Shown: positions 22,996 through 33,929 of the stretch, one piece after another
Layout: the number at the start of each line of letters is the position of its first letter
Numbering within the stretch: position 1 is the stretch's first letter
NCBI GenBank assembly: GCA_026214975.1
Contig: CM047810.1
Span: 40,186,806 to 40,250,805, forward strand
Source of the DNA: Gentiana macrophylla
Lineage: Eukaryota > Streptophyta > Magnoliopsida > Gentianales > Gentianaceae
Reading direction: 5' to 3'
DNA: 64,000 nucleotides
Notes under the pieces: model-generated
What the model saw: only the letters and a program-made list of their open reading frames with translations
The model's database searches: none
Told to the model about the DNA's origin: nothing
Made by a program: the position numbers and the translations under genes

Positions 22996-23509
22996 GTTGG
23001 AGGTTATTCGCGTTGATGGGGAGGATGTTGTGGCCATGAAGGGTTTTGAGCCATTGGTCGTGCTTCTATTCTTTGAGGCGAGTTTGCCGTCAGAGGTTTC
23101 AGTTGGGGTGGATGACGGGGTGACTGGTCTTGTGGTGTCGAATATTTTAATAATACCCATAGGTAAAGATGAGTGAATGATAATAGAAGAGGGATTGCAT
23201 GGGGCCATTCATGGTTCAAATGATATGGCAGGTGATTTTGGCAGCGAGGTTACAAAATGGCGTGTGAATGTTTCTATGGACGGCCAACGTCGAGCTGGTG
23301 GCCCAGTTATATCTTTCGACGAGGTAGACATCTCAGTGTTGCTTGGAAGTATGATATGGATGGCAATGAACACGAGGATGCTACTGTAGCAAAGAAGCAT
23401 AGTGTTGATTTGTCATTGGTGGAGTCTGGCGAAGTGCAGGCCCGCCAATTGTAGCGAGCCTCTAATGTTGGAACTGTCGGGGGTTGGGTCACCCTCCCGC
23501 AGTGAAAAC
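22996..23509 (+). pseudogene. LINE fragment 3: probable ORF1 C-terminus / ORF1-ORF2 spacer
   Basis: This stretch continues the LINE after the hAT element. The plus strand shows a valine/glycine/acid-rich track with stops, which fits the low-complexity C-terminus of plant L1 ORF1 by position. No diagnostic motif is present, so identity rests on lying between ORF1 and the endonuclease. Confidence 0.4.
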
Positions 23510-25213
23510 TGTTGGTCCCTTGAAAAGGCTTTGGTTAAGTTTAGAGGGGGGGGTGAATAAACTTAACACTTAAAACTTTTTGAGTTAACAAACTCAGCAA
23601 CTTCGAAGAACTTGATGCTCGATGAGTCACGACACTCGATGAGTCTGTGACTATTGACTTTCCTGAATTTGTTGCAGCGGAATATATTTAAATTAAGCCT
23701 TATTACTTGTTGTTAAAATATGATACCAAGTATTAGATACTCAGTAGTGTATGTGTGTGATTCAGTTGCTAGTTCAGTAGGTTGATGTGCTGAATGTACT
23801 AATTGCAGAATATAAGTGCAGAAAGTAAGTAGGCAGATTTTATAGTGGTTCTAGGTGGTGTAATCCTGTCAGTCCACTCTTCTCCTGTGATGTTGGAGGT
23901 AATTCACTAGAGATCCTTGAGGTAGCAGTTACAAAAATCCCTAAGTTGTTTGTCCTTCACCAATAACTATGGCTTCACAAACTAAACACTTGGAACATGT
24001 AGGATTGCTGCTCCAAAGTCTTCCACTGGTCCTTGAAGGGTAGGATTGCCTCTTCACCAGCTCCACCACAAACAACAGTCCTTGACACCCAAATATGCTT
24101 CACTGTCTTCAGTAGATTTCTTGTAAAAGAAAGTTTGAATCAAGTAAGTGATTCAGCCTTCAGCAGCTTGATCAGGATGATATGATCAGCAGCTTGGATT
24201 CTTCAAGTGTGTAAACTTGATGTAGCTTGATAGCAGATTACACTTGAAGAAGTTTACTGGATCAGTAGCTTTAAGCTCAGTAAGGTCAGCAGGGTGTTTT
24301 CTTGATAAGAATCTGAAGCTCAAGATTATCTGTTGTTTTTCCTCAAAAAATCATCTCTTTGTATCTGAATTAGGAGTTCTCTATTTATAGGTAGGAATCC
24401 TTGTGACTTATGTTTGAAATTCAAACATAGCCGTTTCGGATTTGTCCCATCTTGACTTGCTTTCTGTCACTGTTCATAGTACTGACACTGTCAGAATGCT
24501 TTTTGACAGTTTTTAGTCTGTCCACCCTTTGACTTGTATCCATTGGATAAGCCTCTGTTTCTTCCCAACGTCCCTTTAATCTTAACCATTGATTTGTTTG
24601 ATAAAATCAGAGGTTGTTATCTGTCCTTATCCTTGTATTCTTCCAATGTAACCTTTGAATAATTTGAAATATATATCAGCAGGTTCCTGTGGGTATTGGT
24701 CTGCTGAAATACATAGCAGTCAGTTGATCCAAAGTTGCCGTGTTTATAAAAACACTGCAGCTGACTTCTCTTATATCTAACTTTTTAATTGTGAAGTTAG
24801 ATTACACCATTTTGAATATAACTAAGTTCCAATCACCATTTAACTTATGGAACTTAGACCTTGTACACAAGGTATATGTAACCAGTTTAGGTCATCACAG
24901 ACTTCCCTAAATTCTGATTCCATATCCTTGACTTTAAGTACTAAGTTTGATCCCTTAGCCTTCACTAACTGAGTTTGAGCCCTCAGTCTTCAGTCTTCAG
25001 CAGGTTCCTAAACTAGTCTACTGATTCAGGTACCCTACTGATCTAGACAAGTCTGCTGATGAAAGTCAACTGACCTTTTACAGTGCTTGTTTGATCAAAC
25101 CTATACAAGATCAAATTCTAATAAGCCTATACATTTGATCTAGACATCTTTTTGCCTTTGCTCTATAACAGCTAGTTTGACACTCATCACTAAAACTTAA
25201 AATAAGTCCAACA
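23510..25213 (-). mobile_element. Copia-type solo LTR
   Basis: 1704 bp from TGTTGGTCCC to AAGTCCAACA, flanked by a perfect 5-bp duplication AAAAC (23505-23509, 25214-25218). In its own orientation it starts TGTTGGACTTATTTTAAG and ends GGGACCAACA, as in Tork-like Copia LTRs. It carries a TATA box CTATAAATAG near 24380-24395 (minus strand). It has no primer site, polypurine tract or coding region. Confidence 0.85.
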
Positions 25214-25884
25214 AAAACTCTTAAGTCCATGTACATAAATATTGTCCTTCTATTTTATTTTTCTCTGAAACAAAATTAAATGAAAATAGATTTGAGTATA
25301 TTCGTTGTGTGTTGGAATATTCGAATGCTATTTTTGTGGGTAGTGTGGGAGCTAGTGAAGGGTTAGATTTGCTTTGGAATAATGATTTTGATCTCTCGAT
25401 TCAAGTTACAGCAAAGGGCATGTGAATGCTATTATTAGAAACAATAATATAAGGTAGTGGCATTTTACTAGGATCTACGATAATCTATTGGTGAGAGATA
25501 GGAAGTAGTCCTGGAAACTTCTTCGTCTGTTGCATAGTTTGGTTAATTTGCCTTGTATTGTTGCAGAGGATTTTAATGAGGTCATTTTGACTGTGGAGTA
25601 GGATGAGCCCCATGCTAGACCCTCCCTTCAGATAACGGATTCTTAGAATGCTTTGACAGATTGTGAGCTTATTGGGGTTTTTAGGGGGTGCCCTTCACGT
25701 GGTGCAATCGAGTTTATGGTGCCTCTATGAGGTTCATGATAAAGAATATGGCAGCCAATTTAGATTGGAAGAGTCTTTTACGTAGCATGAGGTGTATCAT
25801 CTATCCAGCTCCCGGTCTGATCATGCTCAATTTCTTATTTTAGCTGAGAACCCTTTTCGCAGTAGCACGGTGAAATGGGCTCAC
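25214..25884 (+). pseudogene. LINE fragment 4: APE-type endonuclease domain
   Basis: With frame corrections the plus strand reads like the L1 endonuclease. It contains GLDLLWNNDFDLSIQV (about 25355-25405), a LPCIVAEDFNEV block with the catalytic GDFNE-like motif (about 25550-25580), FTWCNRVYGAS (about 25695-25725), and VYHLSSSRSDHAQFLIL with the conserved SDH (about 25790-25840). In L1 elements this domain nicks target DNA for target-primed reverse transcription. The first residue of the GDFNE-like motif is changed, and many stops make it inactive. Element G interrupts it at 25885. Confidence 0.75.
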
Positions 25885-27132
25885 TGATGACGGTCGAATT
25901 ATACCTAGTAAAGTCATCAATATTATCCTTAAATCGAGATTAATTATATATACTTTATATTAAATCACATGTTTATAGTGTTTATTTAATGTTATGTGAT
26001 TCATAAGATATAATTTGGTATTTATCTATTTTTATTATTAAAATATGATTTACTGTGCGATAATTATTGATTTTATAGATTACGGTGAATCGGAGGATAT
26101 CTACCGACAAAGGAAGTAAATCTCAAGATAAATCGGAGCAGAATCGGATTCATTAAAAGATCGAGATTAACGTAGCACGAAACGTGGAGTAAGGAACAAG
26201 AAAAGCCAGCGAGCCAATCAGAAGGCAGTGAGCTCGCTGGCAGCGAGCCCATGATTCGTTGGGGGAGAGTTCGGGAAATCTCGAGGATCGGCTAAGGGTT
26301 ATCTCTACACGTTTTAGGGTTTTCGAATCTATTTTTAGGTCGGCCTAAACTCCTATATAAAGGCCTGAGCACGATTTTATTAGTTACACTTTTAGAACAC
26401 CTTAGATTACGCTTTACAAAATACAATACTATATCTTAGCTTTATTTTATTATGTAACTTCATCACAGAGGCGATGGATTCATCGATTAGAGATCGCATT
26501 GAAGGATTGGAGGACCCTCCATCTACGAGGGTAATGCCTATCCGAATATGTTGTTTTTATTCGTAGATCTATTTTATTTTGTTATAGAGTAGTCGTTTGT
26601 GTATTGATTTCGTGATGTAGTTAATTAACAAACCCATATTCATGTAGCTCTGAGCCGTACGAAGGCGTTTTACGAGAGAATCTGGGGCAGTACTGGTCTC
26701 GCTGGCAGCGAGCCTATGTCTCGCTGGTAGCCAACCAGGCCGTTTCCACGATTTCTCTATGAACGACTTCGGCTACGTCGTACTTTCTGTTTTTCATATA
26801 AACATGTAATAGATCCAGCCAATTTGTTACATCGTTCTCGTAAATTAATATGATATATTGTGAAAATTGTCATGTTACTAGGACATTAGTTAGCCGATCG
26901 TTTAGGAAGTGTGCCAACCCGTCCATGGTGGTTCCCTAGACGAGGTGACGATTTTAGATCGGCATCCCTAGTTTGGTATAGCATGCTTGTTATATGATGT
27001 TCTATCATGTCCAAGGAAGGATTCGTAATTAAGCATAAGGATCTTCTATCCGTTCACAAATTAGATCCAGTTTAGGGGATGACTCCCGTAGTCAAAATTT
27101 AATCAATCCTAATGTCTTTTCTGTCTCGGCTT

Positions 27133-27184
<52 letters not shown>

Positions 27185-27493
27185 GGGAGTAATTATTACT
27201 AGCGTAATCAATACCGTTTGTTAAAGTCTTATAAAACCTTAAAAATAAGTGTTTTAGTATTTGTGTCGTATTGTTAGTTTCTGTGTTTTCTATCATGTCA
27301 ACCTTTATCTCTACGTTATAGTTGGTCGTAGACCGCCCTTTAATCTATTTTTAGTTTAATAACGTTGCACTTGTTTAAGCCGAGTCTCTGTGGGATCGAG
27401 CTCGACTCTATCTAGCTATACTATGTTTGAACCTAGTTCTCTTGCTAGTTGGTTATTTAGGTATCGAGTATTTTATTACTTGACCCAACATCA
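25885..27493 (+). mobile_element. Element G 5' LTR
   Basis: 1609 bp, TGATG...CATCA, nearly identical to the split 3' LTR. TATA-type CTATATAAAGG lies at 26353-26363. A perfect palindrome GCTCGCTGGCAGCGAGC (26232-26248) is upstream, and another CTCGCTGGCAGCGAG downstream near 26699-26713. A (AT)24 tract (27135-27182) is absent from the 3' LTR. Confidence 0.9.
27135..27182. repeat. (AT)24 microsatellite in the G 5' LTR
   Basis: A pure AT dinucleotide run. The same place in the 3' LTR (about 52180-52193) has only a short ATACATATAT stretch. Confidence 0.95.
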
Positions 27494-27499
27494 AGTTTT

Positions 27500-27517
27500 T
27501 GGTGCCGTTGCCGGGGA
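27500..27517 (+). promoter_or_regulatory. Element G primer binding site (tRNA-Asp type)
   Basis: TGGTGCCGTTGCCGGGGA lies a few bases after the LTR end. It has one mismatch to the tRNA-Asp complement TGGCGCCGTTGCCGGGGA. Confidence 0.85.
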
Positions 27518-28063
27518 CTCGTGTCATTAAATCAAGTATAGCTTATTTTATTAAAAGTAGATTCGTAAATATTGTGAATAGTGTATGTTCAATTAGTTTT
27601 TGTAGCATAGAATTAACCTGTTAGTGTCGTAGAACAAATCTGGGCAGTTTCTTAGAATCAACTAGGTTCATTTGGCAAATGAGCTGTGCTATTCGGGAGC
27701 CACCGCTTTTTCTCGACGAGTTTACATTCCGTTTTGTTCTAAATGATGTCTACTTTGTGTTTTTAAATTTGTCGTATTTTTAGAGTCTTCTTTTGTTTCG
27801 TTAATTATTGAGTCTAGTTAAAGGCCTAGCCTTTAAGTTTTTTAATTTTTTGATTATTCTGTTTCATATAGAGTCAGTTTTATTTTTGTTTATTTTAGAG
27901 TCTCGCCAAAGGCAGTAGCCTTGGAGTATTTTAATTTTTTATTGTTGTTTTTGTCTTGCAAATTAAAAAATAAAAAAACAAACAAGCTACCCGGATTTCT
28001 AAGGATCCAAACGAAGAGCAAGGCGAGGAAAAATCTGAAGGAGCACATCAATCTGACTCAGAC
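27518..28063 (+). other. Element G untranslated leader
   Basis: Non-coding, U-rich in RNA sense. It contains two hairpin-like repeats, each preceded by GAGTCT: TTAAAGGC-CTA-GCCTTTAA (27818-27836) and CCAAAGGC-AGTA-GCCTTGG (27906-27924). Confidence 0.5.
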
Positions 28064-29280
28064 ATGGAAGCATTACTGAATAACGCCAGCCAGGTAAATG
28101 GAAATAATTTTAATAATGCAAATTTTGTTAACCAAGCTGTGGCTGCATGGGAAAGGCGTACTTTGCAAAGCTATGCAACGCCTACCATTGAACAATTCAT
28201 CCCTGCTATCGTAGTGCCTGAAAATGCTGCTGAAGTTTATCACCCGAAACCTAATGTCATTCAAAATGGTGGCAAACTATTCCACTTTTCATGGTATCCT
28301 GAATGAAGATCCTAGCATTCACGTGATGAATTTCTTAGAGATTGTTAGTACCGTGAAGCCAGAACTGGTTCCTGAGGATAACATTAAGCTGAAACATTTC
28401 CCTTTCACTTTGAAAGATAAAGCTAAGCAATGGTTTTTCTCTTTAGAGGCTACATCAATCACGACCTGTCACTGCTACAAAAGTTCATGAATTAGTACTT
28501 CCCTATAGGAAAGACCTTTAAGTTACGCCAAGATATCTTGGGGTTCAAGCAGCAACTTGGGGAGAATTTTGATCAAGCTTGGGAACGTTTTAAGGAGTCC
28601 ATGAGGAAGTGCCCTCATCATGATATCCCCTCTATGGATTTTAATGCAAACCTTTAACCATGGATTGAGAGATACAGAAAAGATAAGAGTAGATGCCTCC
28701 AGCAATTGAGCGTTTGTTCTTTTATCTCCTAAGGAGGCACAAGGAAAGATGGATCAAATAGCAATGAATAGCCAATGGGCAGCAAGCTCAAACTTACGGT
28801 TGGGAAGTTGCACTTGAAAAGATGAGTAGCACAATGTCCGACACTATGACTCAATTAGCAGAATCCATTACTGACTTGGCTACAAACTTTCACCAATACT
28901 GTCAAAATAATGATGCCAAAGTCACCAACCAAGAAGCCTTAGTCCAGAATCACTCTCATCAAATAGGACAATTAGTTGAACAACTGTCAACTAGACCTCC
29001 TGGGGGATTCCCCAGCAACACTAATAGGAACCCTAGGGATGTGAATGTGATAATGACTAGAATTGGAAAGGAGCTTACCCCACCAATCCCAAAGAACAAG
29101 GAAAATCTAGAAGATGTTAGGGATGATGAGAAAGATCTTGATGAGGCATTTACACCCTTTGGAACTGAGGAAACATGCGTAGAAAAGCCCCCCGATGATC
29201 AATTATCCTCCAATTTAGGGAATAGTGATTGCGCCGCAGTATCTTCGCAAGGTGAGGTTGTTAAGGATGAGAAGAAACAA
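28064..29280 (+). pseudogene. Element G gag, frameshifted
   Basis: Readable in pieces. An N-terminal segment (28064-28300) has PTIEQFIPAIVVPENAAE. The gag core follows, with FHGILNEDPSIHVMNFLEI and IKLKHFPFTLKDKAKQWFFSL (28270-28455). Next come LRQDILGFKQQLGENF and AWERFKESMRKCPHHD (about 28515-28625). After a stop near 28655, the C-terminal coil has QIGQLVEQLSTRPPGGFPSNTN (28822 onward). The motifs and order match Athila/Tat Gag. Frame changes near 28280 and 28480 and stops break it. The last ORF (28822-29337) runs in frame into the integrase-side sequence. Confidence 0.75.
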
Positions 29281-29607
29281 CCATGGTTTAAAGATTATGT
29301 GAATTATTCATCCAGGAGATATTTTTATTTGAATTGAACCAAAGAACAAAAGAAGAAGTTCTTTGCGGACCTTAAACACTACTATTGGGATGAACCATAT
29401 CTTTTCAAGCGATGCTCAGAAAATATCATTAGAAGATGTGTTCCTGAGAGTGAATTCCTCGATATACTTAAACATTGCCATACTTATGAAGTAGGAGGAC
29501 ACTATGGAGGGGACAAGACTGCTGCTAAAGTTCTCCAATATGGTTTTTACTAGCCCAATCTTTACAAAACTGCGCACGAATATGCTAGATCCTGTCATTC
29601 ATTCCAA
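29281..29607 (+). pseudogene. Element G RNase H-integrase linker and integrase zinc-binding region
   Basis: QPWFKDYVNY at 29278-29307 is the segment that normally follows RNase H in Athila-type Pol, yet here it follows gag directly. After a TGA near 29337 the track continues with KKKFFADLKHYYWDEPYLFKRC, RRCVPESEFLDILKHCH, GGHYGGDKTAAKVL and RSCHSFQM. Together these form the HHCC zinc finger of integrase. A stop in place of a tryptophan codon near 29550 interrupts it. Confidence 0.7.
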
Positions 29608-30555
29608 ATGACGGGCAATATCTCGAGAAGACATGAAATGCCACTAAGGAGTATCCTAGAACCAGAACTCTTTGATGTATGGGGAATTGATTTTGTGGGA
29701 CCTTTCACTTCGTCTGTTTCAAACCGCTATATTTTGGTGGCGGTCGACTATGTGTCTAAATGGGTTGAGGCTATTGCTTCACCTACCAATGATGCAAAGG
29801 TTGTACTGCGGTTTTTAAAGAAAAATATCTTCACGCGGTTTGGAACCCCTTGTGCCATCATTAGTGATAATGGGAGCCATTTCTGTAATAAGCCGTTTGA
29901 GAAGTTAATGGCCAAGTACGGGGTGAGACATAAGTTAGCTACCGCTTATCATCCTCAAACAAGTGGTCAAGTTGAGGTCATGAACCGAGAGATTAAGCGC
30001 ATCCTGGAAAAAACTGTGAACCCAACAAGGAAAGATTGGTCGTTGAAGTTAGATGACGCTTTATGGGCTTATCGGACTGCGTATAAGACTTCCATAGGTA
30101 TGTCCCCGTACCAGATTGTTTTTGGGAAAGCGTGTCATCTACCGGTTGAACTTGAGCACCGTGCCTTATGGGCTACTCGTATGTTGAATTTAGATGAAAT
30201 TTTAGCCGGAGAAAAGAGATTGTTGGAATTAACTCGCCTAGAAGAGTTTCGCATTGAAGCTTACGAGAATGCTCGAATCTATAATGAGCGCACTAAGAGA
30301 TTTCATGATAAAAAGATCCTTGCCCGCACCTTTAAAGTGGGTGATTTGGTTCTTGTTTTCAATTCGCGCTTGAAACTCTTCCCGGGCAAGTTAAAATCAA
30401 GATGGTTTGGTTCTTATAAAGTGAGTAAAGTATTTCCTTCCGGAGCTGCAGAGGTAAGTCACCTGGATGATCGAAAAACTTTTATGGTCAGTGGTCACCG
30501 ATTAAAGCATTACCTCGGGAATCATTTGATAGAGAGGAAGAAGTACTTACTCTAG
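29608..30555 (+). CDS. Element G integrase core and C-terminal domain
   Basis: A 315-residue open frame with a complete DDE catalytic triad. D28 is in [10 protein letters not shown]87 in IISDNGSHF and E123 in [10 protein letters not shown], with 35 residues between the last two as in retroviral-type integrases. YHPQTSGQ and the C-terminal [22 protein letters not shown] (GPY/F-like) region follow, ending HRLKHYLG. No chromodomain is present, as in Athila/Tat elements. The enzyme joins element cDNA to host DNA. The frame is intact, but the upstream zinc finger is broken and there is no RT, so the element cannot move on its own. The annotated start is simply the first Met of the open frame. Confidence 0.85.
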   Translation: MTGNISRRHEMPLRSILEPELFDVWGIDFVGPFTSSVSNRYILVAVDYVSKWVEAIASPTNDAKVVLRFLKKNIFTRFGTPCAIISDNGSHFCNKPFEKLMAKYGVRHKLATAYHPQTSGQVEVMNREIKRILEKTVNPTRKDWSLKLDDALWAYRTAYKTSIGMSPYQIVFGKACHLPVELEHRALWATRMLNLDEILAGEKRLLELTRLEEFRIEAYENARIYNERTKRFHDKKILARTFKVGDLVLVFNSRLKLFPGKLKSRWFGSYKVSKVFPSGAAEVSHLDDRKTFMVSGHRLKHYLGNHLIERKKYLL

Positions 30556-30712
30556 GAAATCCTAGTTACAACTAGACCATCACGTAAGTACAGTCGAGCT
30601 AACGACTATAACCATAGAACTATTTCTTAAAACTATATTTTAGATTTGTTTTTGTTTTTGATTTTAATAAAGTAGCATGAGAATTTTAAGGTTTTTTTTC
30701 ATCTCGCCATGT

Positions 30713-32249
30713 TGATGGCCGTTTTATAGTATACCAACTTTGACCGGCAGATTGCCGAATCGGTTGTAGTATAAAACTAGCGAGCAAGGTCGTAATCCCA
30801 CAGGGAATTTAGTTAAGTACCAAAGCTAGTGTCATCTCTAGTTTAGGTCAATAAGACTTTTGATAAGGTTACTGAATTCTAATTTGCTACGTTCGTAATG
30901 ACTAATTAAAATAGGAGTTGCAAACAATTAAAGGCGATAGCCGAGCTATGATCCAATCAACTACGTACCAAACCCTAGCTAAGTCCGAAGATATTCTTGA
31001 TTTACCTAAACGTCTTGACGTCAAACGTAGGGTGTCGCTTCCTATTTCTAAGAATAGACATTATTTCAATAATCTACCCTCTTATGTTAGGTTCAACAGT
31101 CCGCTGACCGGATTTAACTGACCTAACACGGTCTATGGTCAATGAAACGCTCGACAAGTCGATATAAAACCTCACAACGAAACCGAGTCTGAACAACTCA
31201 GTCGGTTTTACACGGCGATCCTAGAATCTCTTTTCCCGTATCCTCTCGCAAAATACATATGTAAAGAAGACGCGTGATACACGATTATCGAGTCGCGAGT
31301 TCAATAAAAGTCATTTACGAAAAAGTTCTAGGACTACAAACACATCAAGAATGATAAAATCAACCATCAAGAATAACATATGAACAAGCTAGGATCTAGT
31401 TTCGATGATTATCGCATAACTCGGCTATAAGGCAATTAGCTACTCATATTAACAATCGAAACACAAGATTTTATCATAAAGGAAGAACAATCAAACAAAA
31501 GATAAGGATTAGAAATGAAATACCTACACGAATTGAAAACCAATCGAAATCTGAAAACGAGCAAACTGAATTTATAACTATGCAATCAAAGATGATCCAA
31601 GTGTTTGTTACAAAAGATTATGCTAAGAAAGTTTGAAAAGCTAATCTATGGTGTTCTTGGGGAAGAAAATCGCTTAAAAAAACTGTAAAAAGTAGTCTCT
31701 CCTTATCCAAAGCTCAAAATTGAGCTTTTATAGTGTTTGTCAAAAAAGCCTGCTAGGCGTGCGCCTAGGGAAAGTCAGGCGCATGCCTGACTACATTTAC
31801 AAAATATCCCAGATGCAGATCCCTTGCTAGGTGTGCGCCTAGGTTTTGATGATTCTGGAATTCACGTACTGAAACATTGGCATGTTTTCAGGGTCTTAGG
31901 CGTGCACCTAAGGAATGCTAGGCGCACGCCTAGCATGTAATTCCCCAAAAGTGAGCCTTTTTGCATCCCGAAGCTACGTGTCATGTTTTTCGGGCATTCT
32001 CGAGTACCTAGTTCCTGAAAAACATCAAAGTACATGCCAAATGTAACCCCTACGGGACACTAGGGTGACCGAGAATGAATGAAAAACACAGAAAAAGGCC
32101 GAGATTCACGGATTATGTACCCGAGCCCGGGAATGAGCAAAATGGTGTAAAATGCACCAAAACTTAGCCAAAAATTCCTGGAATAGCACAAAACGAGTCG
32201 TAACAGGGCACAAAATAAGTAGAAAACAGAGTCGAGTTGACTCCCATCA
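30713..32249 (-). mobile_element. Element P 3' LTR, complete
   Basis: 1537 bp. The reversed TATA box (CACTATAAAAGC in its own sense) is at 31724-31735. Five near-perfect palindromes lie upstream: 31753-31768, 31775-31790, 31827-31842, 31895-31912 and 31915-31936. Each has a GGCGYRCGCC-like core with different matching flanks. Confidence 0.85.
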
Positions 32250-33929
32250 ACTACCCCCTACTTAGCGTTTGCTCGCCCCCATGCAAAACCGAGCGTTCCA
32301 AACAGAAATAGAGTTAACATTGTCACATGTATTGACGAACCTTCCATACCAAAAAGATAATGCAAACGTAAAGACACAAATACATCAAACATTGGTTCTA
32401 CCTTGTGTTGACTAATGAGGGTGTGTGTGTGTGAAAATAGCTTCTTCGACATTAATTACTGACGACCGGTTCGGTTTATAGACGCATATGTACCAGGGTT
32501 ACACCATAGGCTTATAAGTCATAAACATCTCCACTAATCATGGTCTAACATCGTCTATTTCGGTCGAGCAGGACTTGAAAGGTTATATCGTTAGGCTAGG
32601 GTCGGGGTTAACGAAATGATATTTACGATAAAATAGAAGAAAGAAGGTGCAACAGAGCTTTAACCGTCACATGAATACAAAACTCGGTTATCACTTCATG
32701 TTCATTCTTTTCGACTATTTACAAACTCGGAAACCAAACCCTAACTCCAACTTCATAATAAACAATACTACACAACACTTTAGTCCACTTTTTGGACTTA
32801 TAACAAACTATAAATATGTATATTTACCGCTTCTGTTTCTTTTCTTCTTTTTTTCACTATACACAAATTTAGCCCAAATTTGGACTCAAAACAAACTATT
32901 TTTTTTAATCGAGCAAACTGTACAACAACATTTTTCGAGAGTCACAACCGGCACATAGTTACACTCCTCCTTCCAACCAACTCGTAACTTACTACGCCGA
33001 AACAAAATTCAAGTCTTCATGATATTTCGCAACATCGTATAAGAAATGTTGGAACTTAAAAGCTCAATTGCAAGGTGATCAAATATATGTAGACCGAAAT
33101 AAAGCTCAAGGTATCGGTAATTACGTGCTTGTAACATAAAAGGTCAGTTCGGGTGGCGGTCTGGCCACCCTACAAAGGCTGAGAGGGGTAACTGTGGAAA
33201 AATGTACAAGGATGGCTTTTGGCTGTAGTTGAATCAAAATAAATGCCAAAACCGTCATCCCGTACCTAACAACGACGACCTTTCTATTTCGCCTCGAAGT
33301 TACTAATATAAGTTCTAGGTAACCGGGTCGCAACACAACTATAATCGTTCACTAGTCGAGTGATCATGACGTCGAAGCTATTACGTTAAATCATTTCAAT
33401 TTTCAACACATGATAGACACTACAAAGTAAAATGTATTCGAGTAACTACACATGCCTCACTACGGGATATGAAAGCTCGTGACACAATAAACAACGTCAA
33501 AACTATAAAAATTTGAAAAAGTTCGCCCAAAAGGAGGGATTTTGGCATGAAGTGTCTGCAATGCGTATATCCGGGGGACCTGTACAATGAACAAAACATC
33601 CTACCAACACAGGTAGACATGGAGGGGGGGGGGTATATGTACACATATCCACAATTTACCGGGGATGCTACACAAAAAACTCAAAATTGTGCCAAGAGCA
33701 TCACTCAAAAAATATCATACACCGTGCATACAACAAAAAGAGTACACACCCTGGAAGAAACAAAAGTATGTACATAGATTTAAAGAGGCCAAAAATGGCC
33801 TACCCAAAAGTAGACAAGAGTGCCAAAAAGTAACAAGTCGTTGCCCCTCGGGCTTACAAAACAGTCTTAAAAAGAACAAAGTAAAAAGTGCAAAAAAAAA
33901 AACACAAAGTCGGTGTTCTCATCTTCAAC
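32250..33929 (-). other. Element P polypurine tract and 3' non-coding region
   Basis: In element orientation TAAGTAGGGGGTAGT (32264-32250) abuts the 3' LTR. The region upstream has no credible ORF. Two blocks (about 32525-32615 and 33170-33265) match element Z 3' sequence. Confidence 0.65.
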
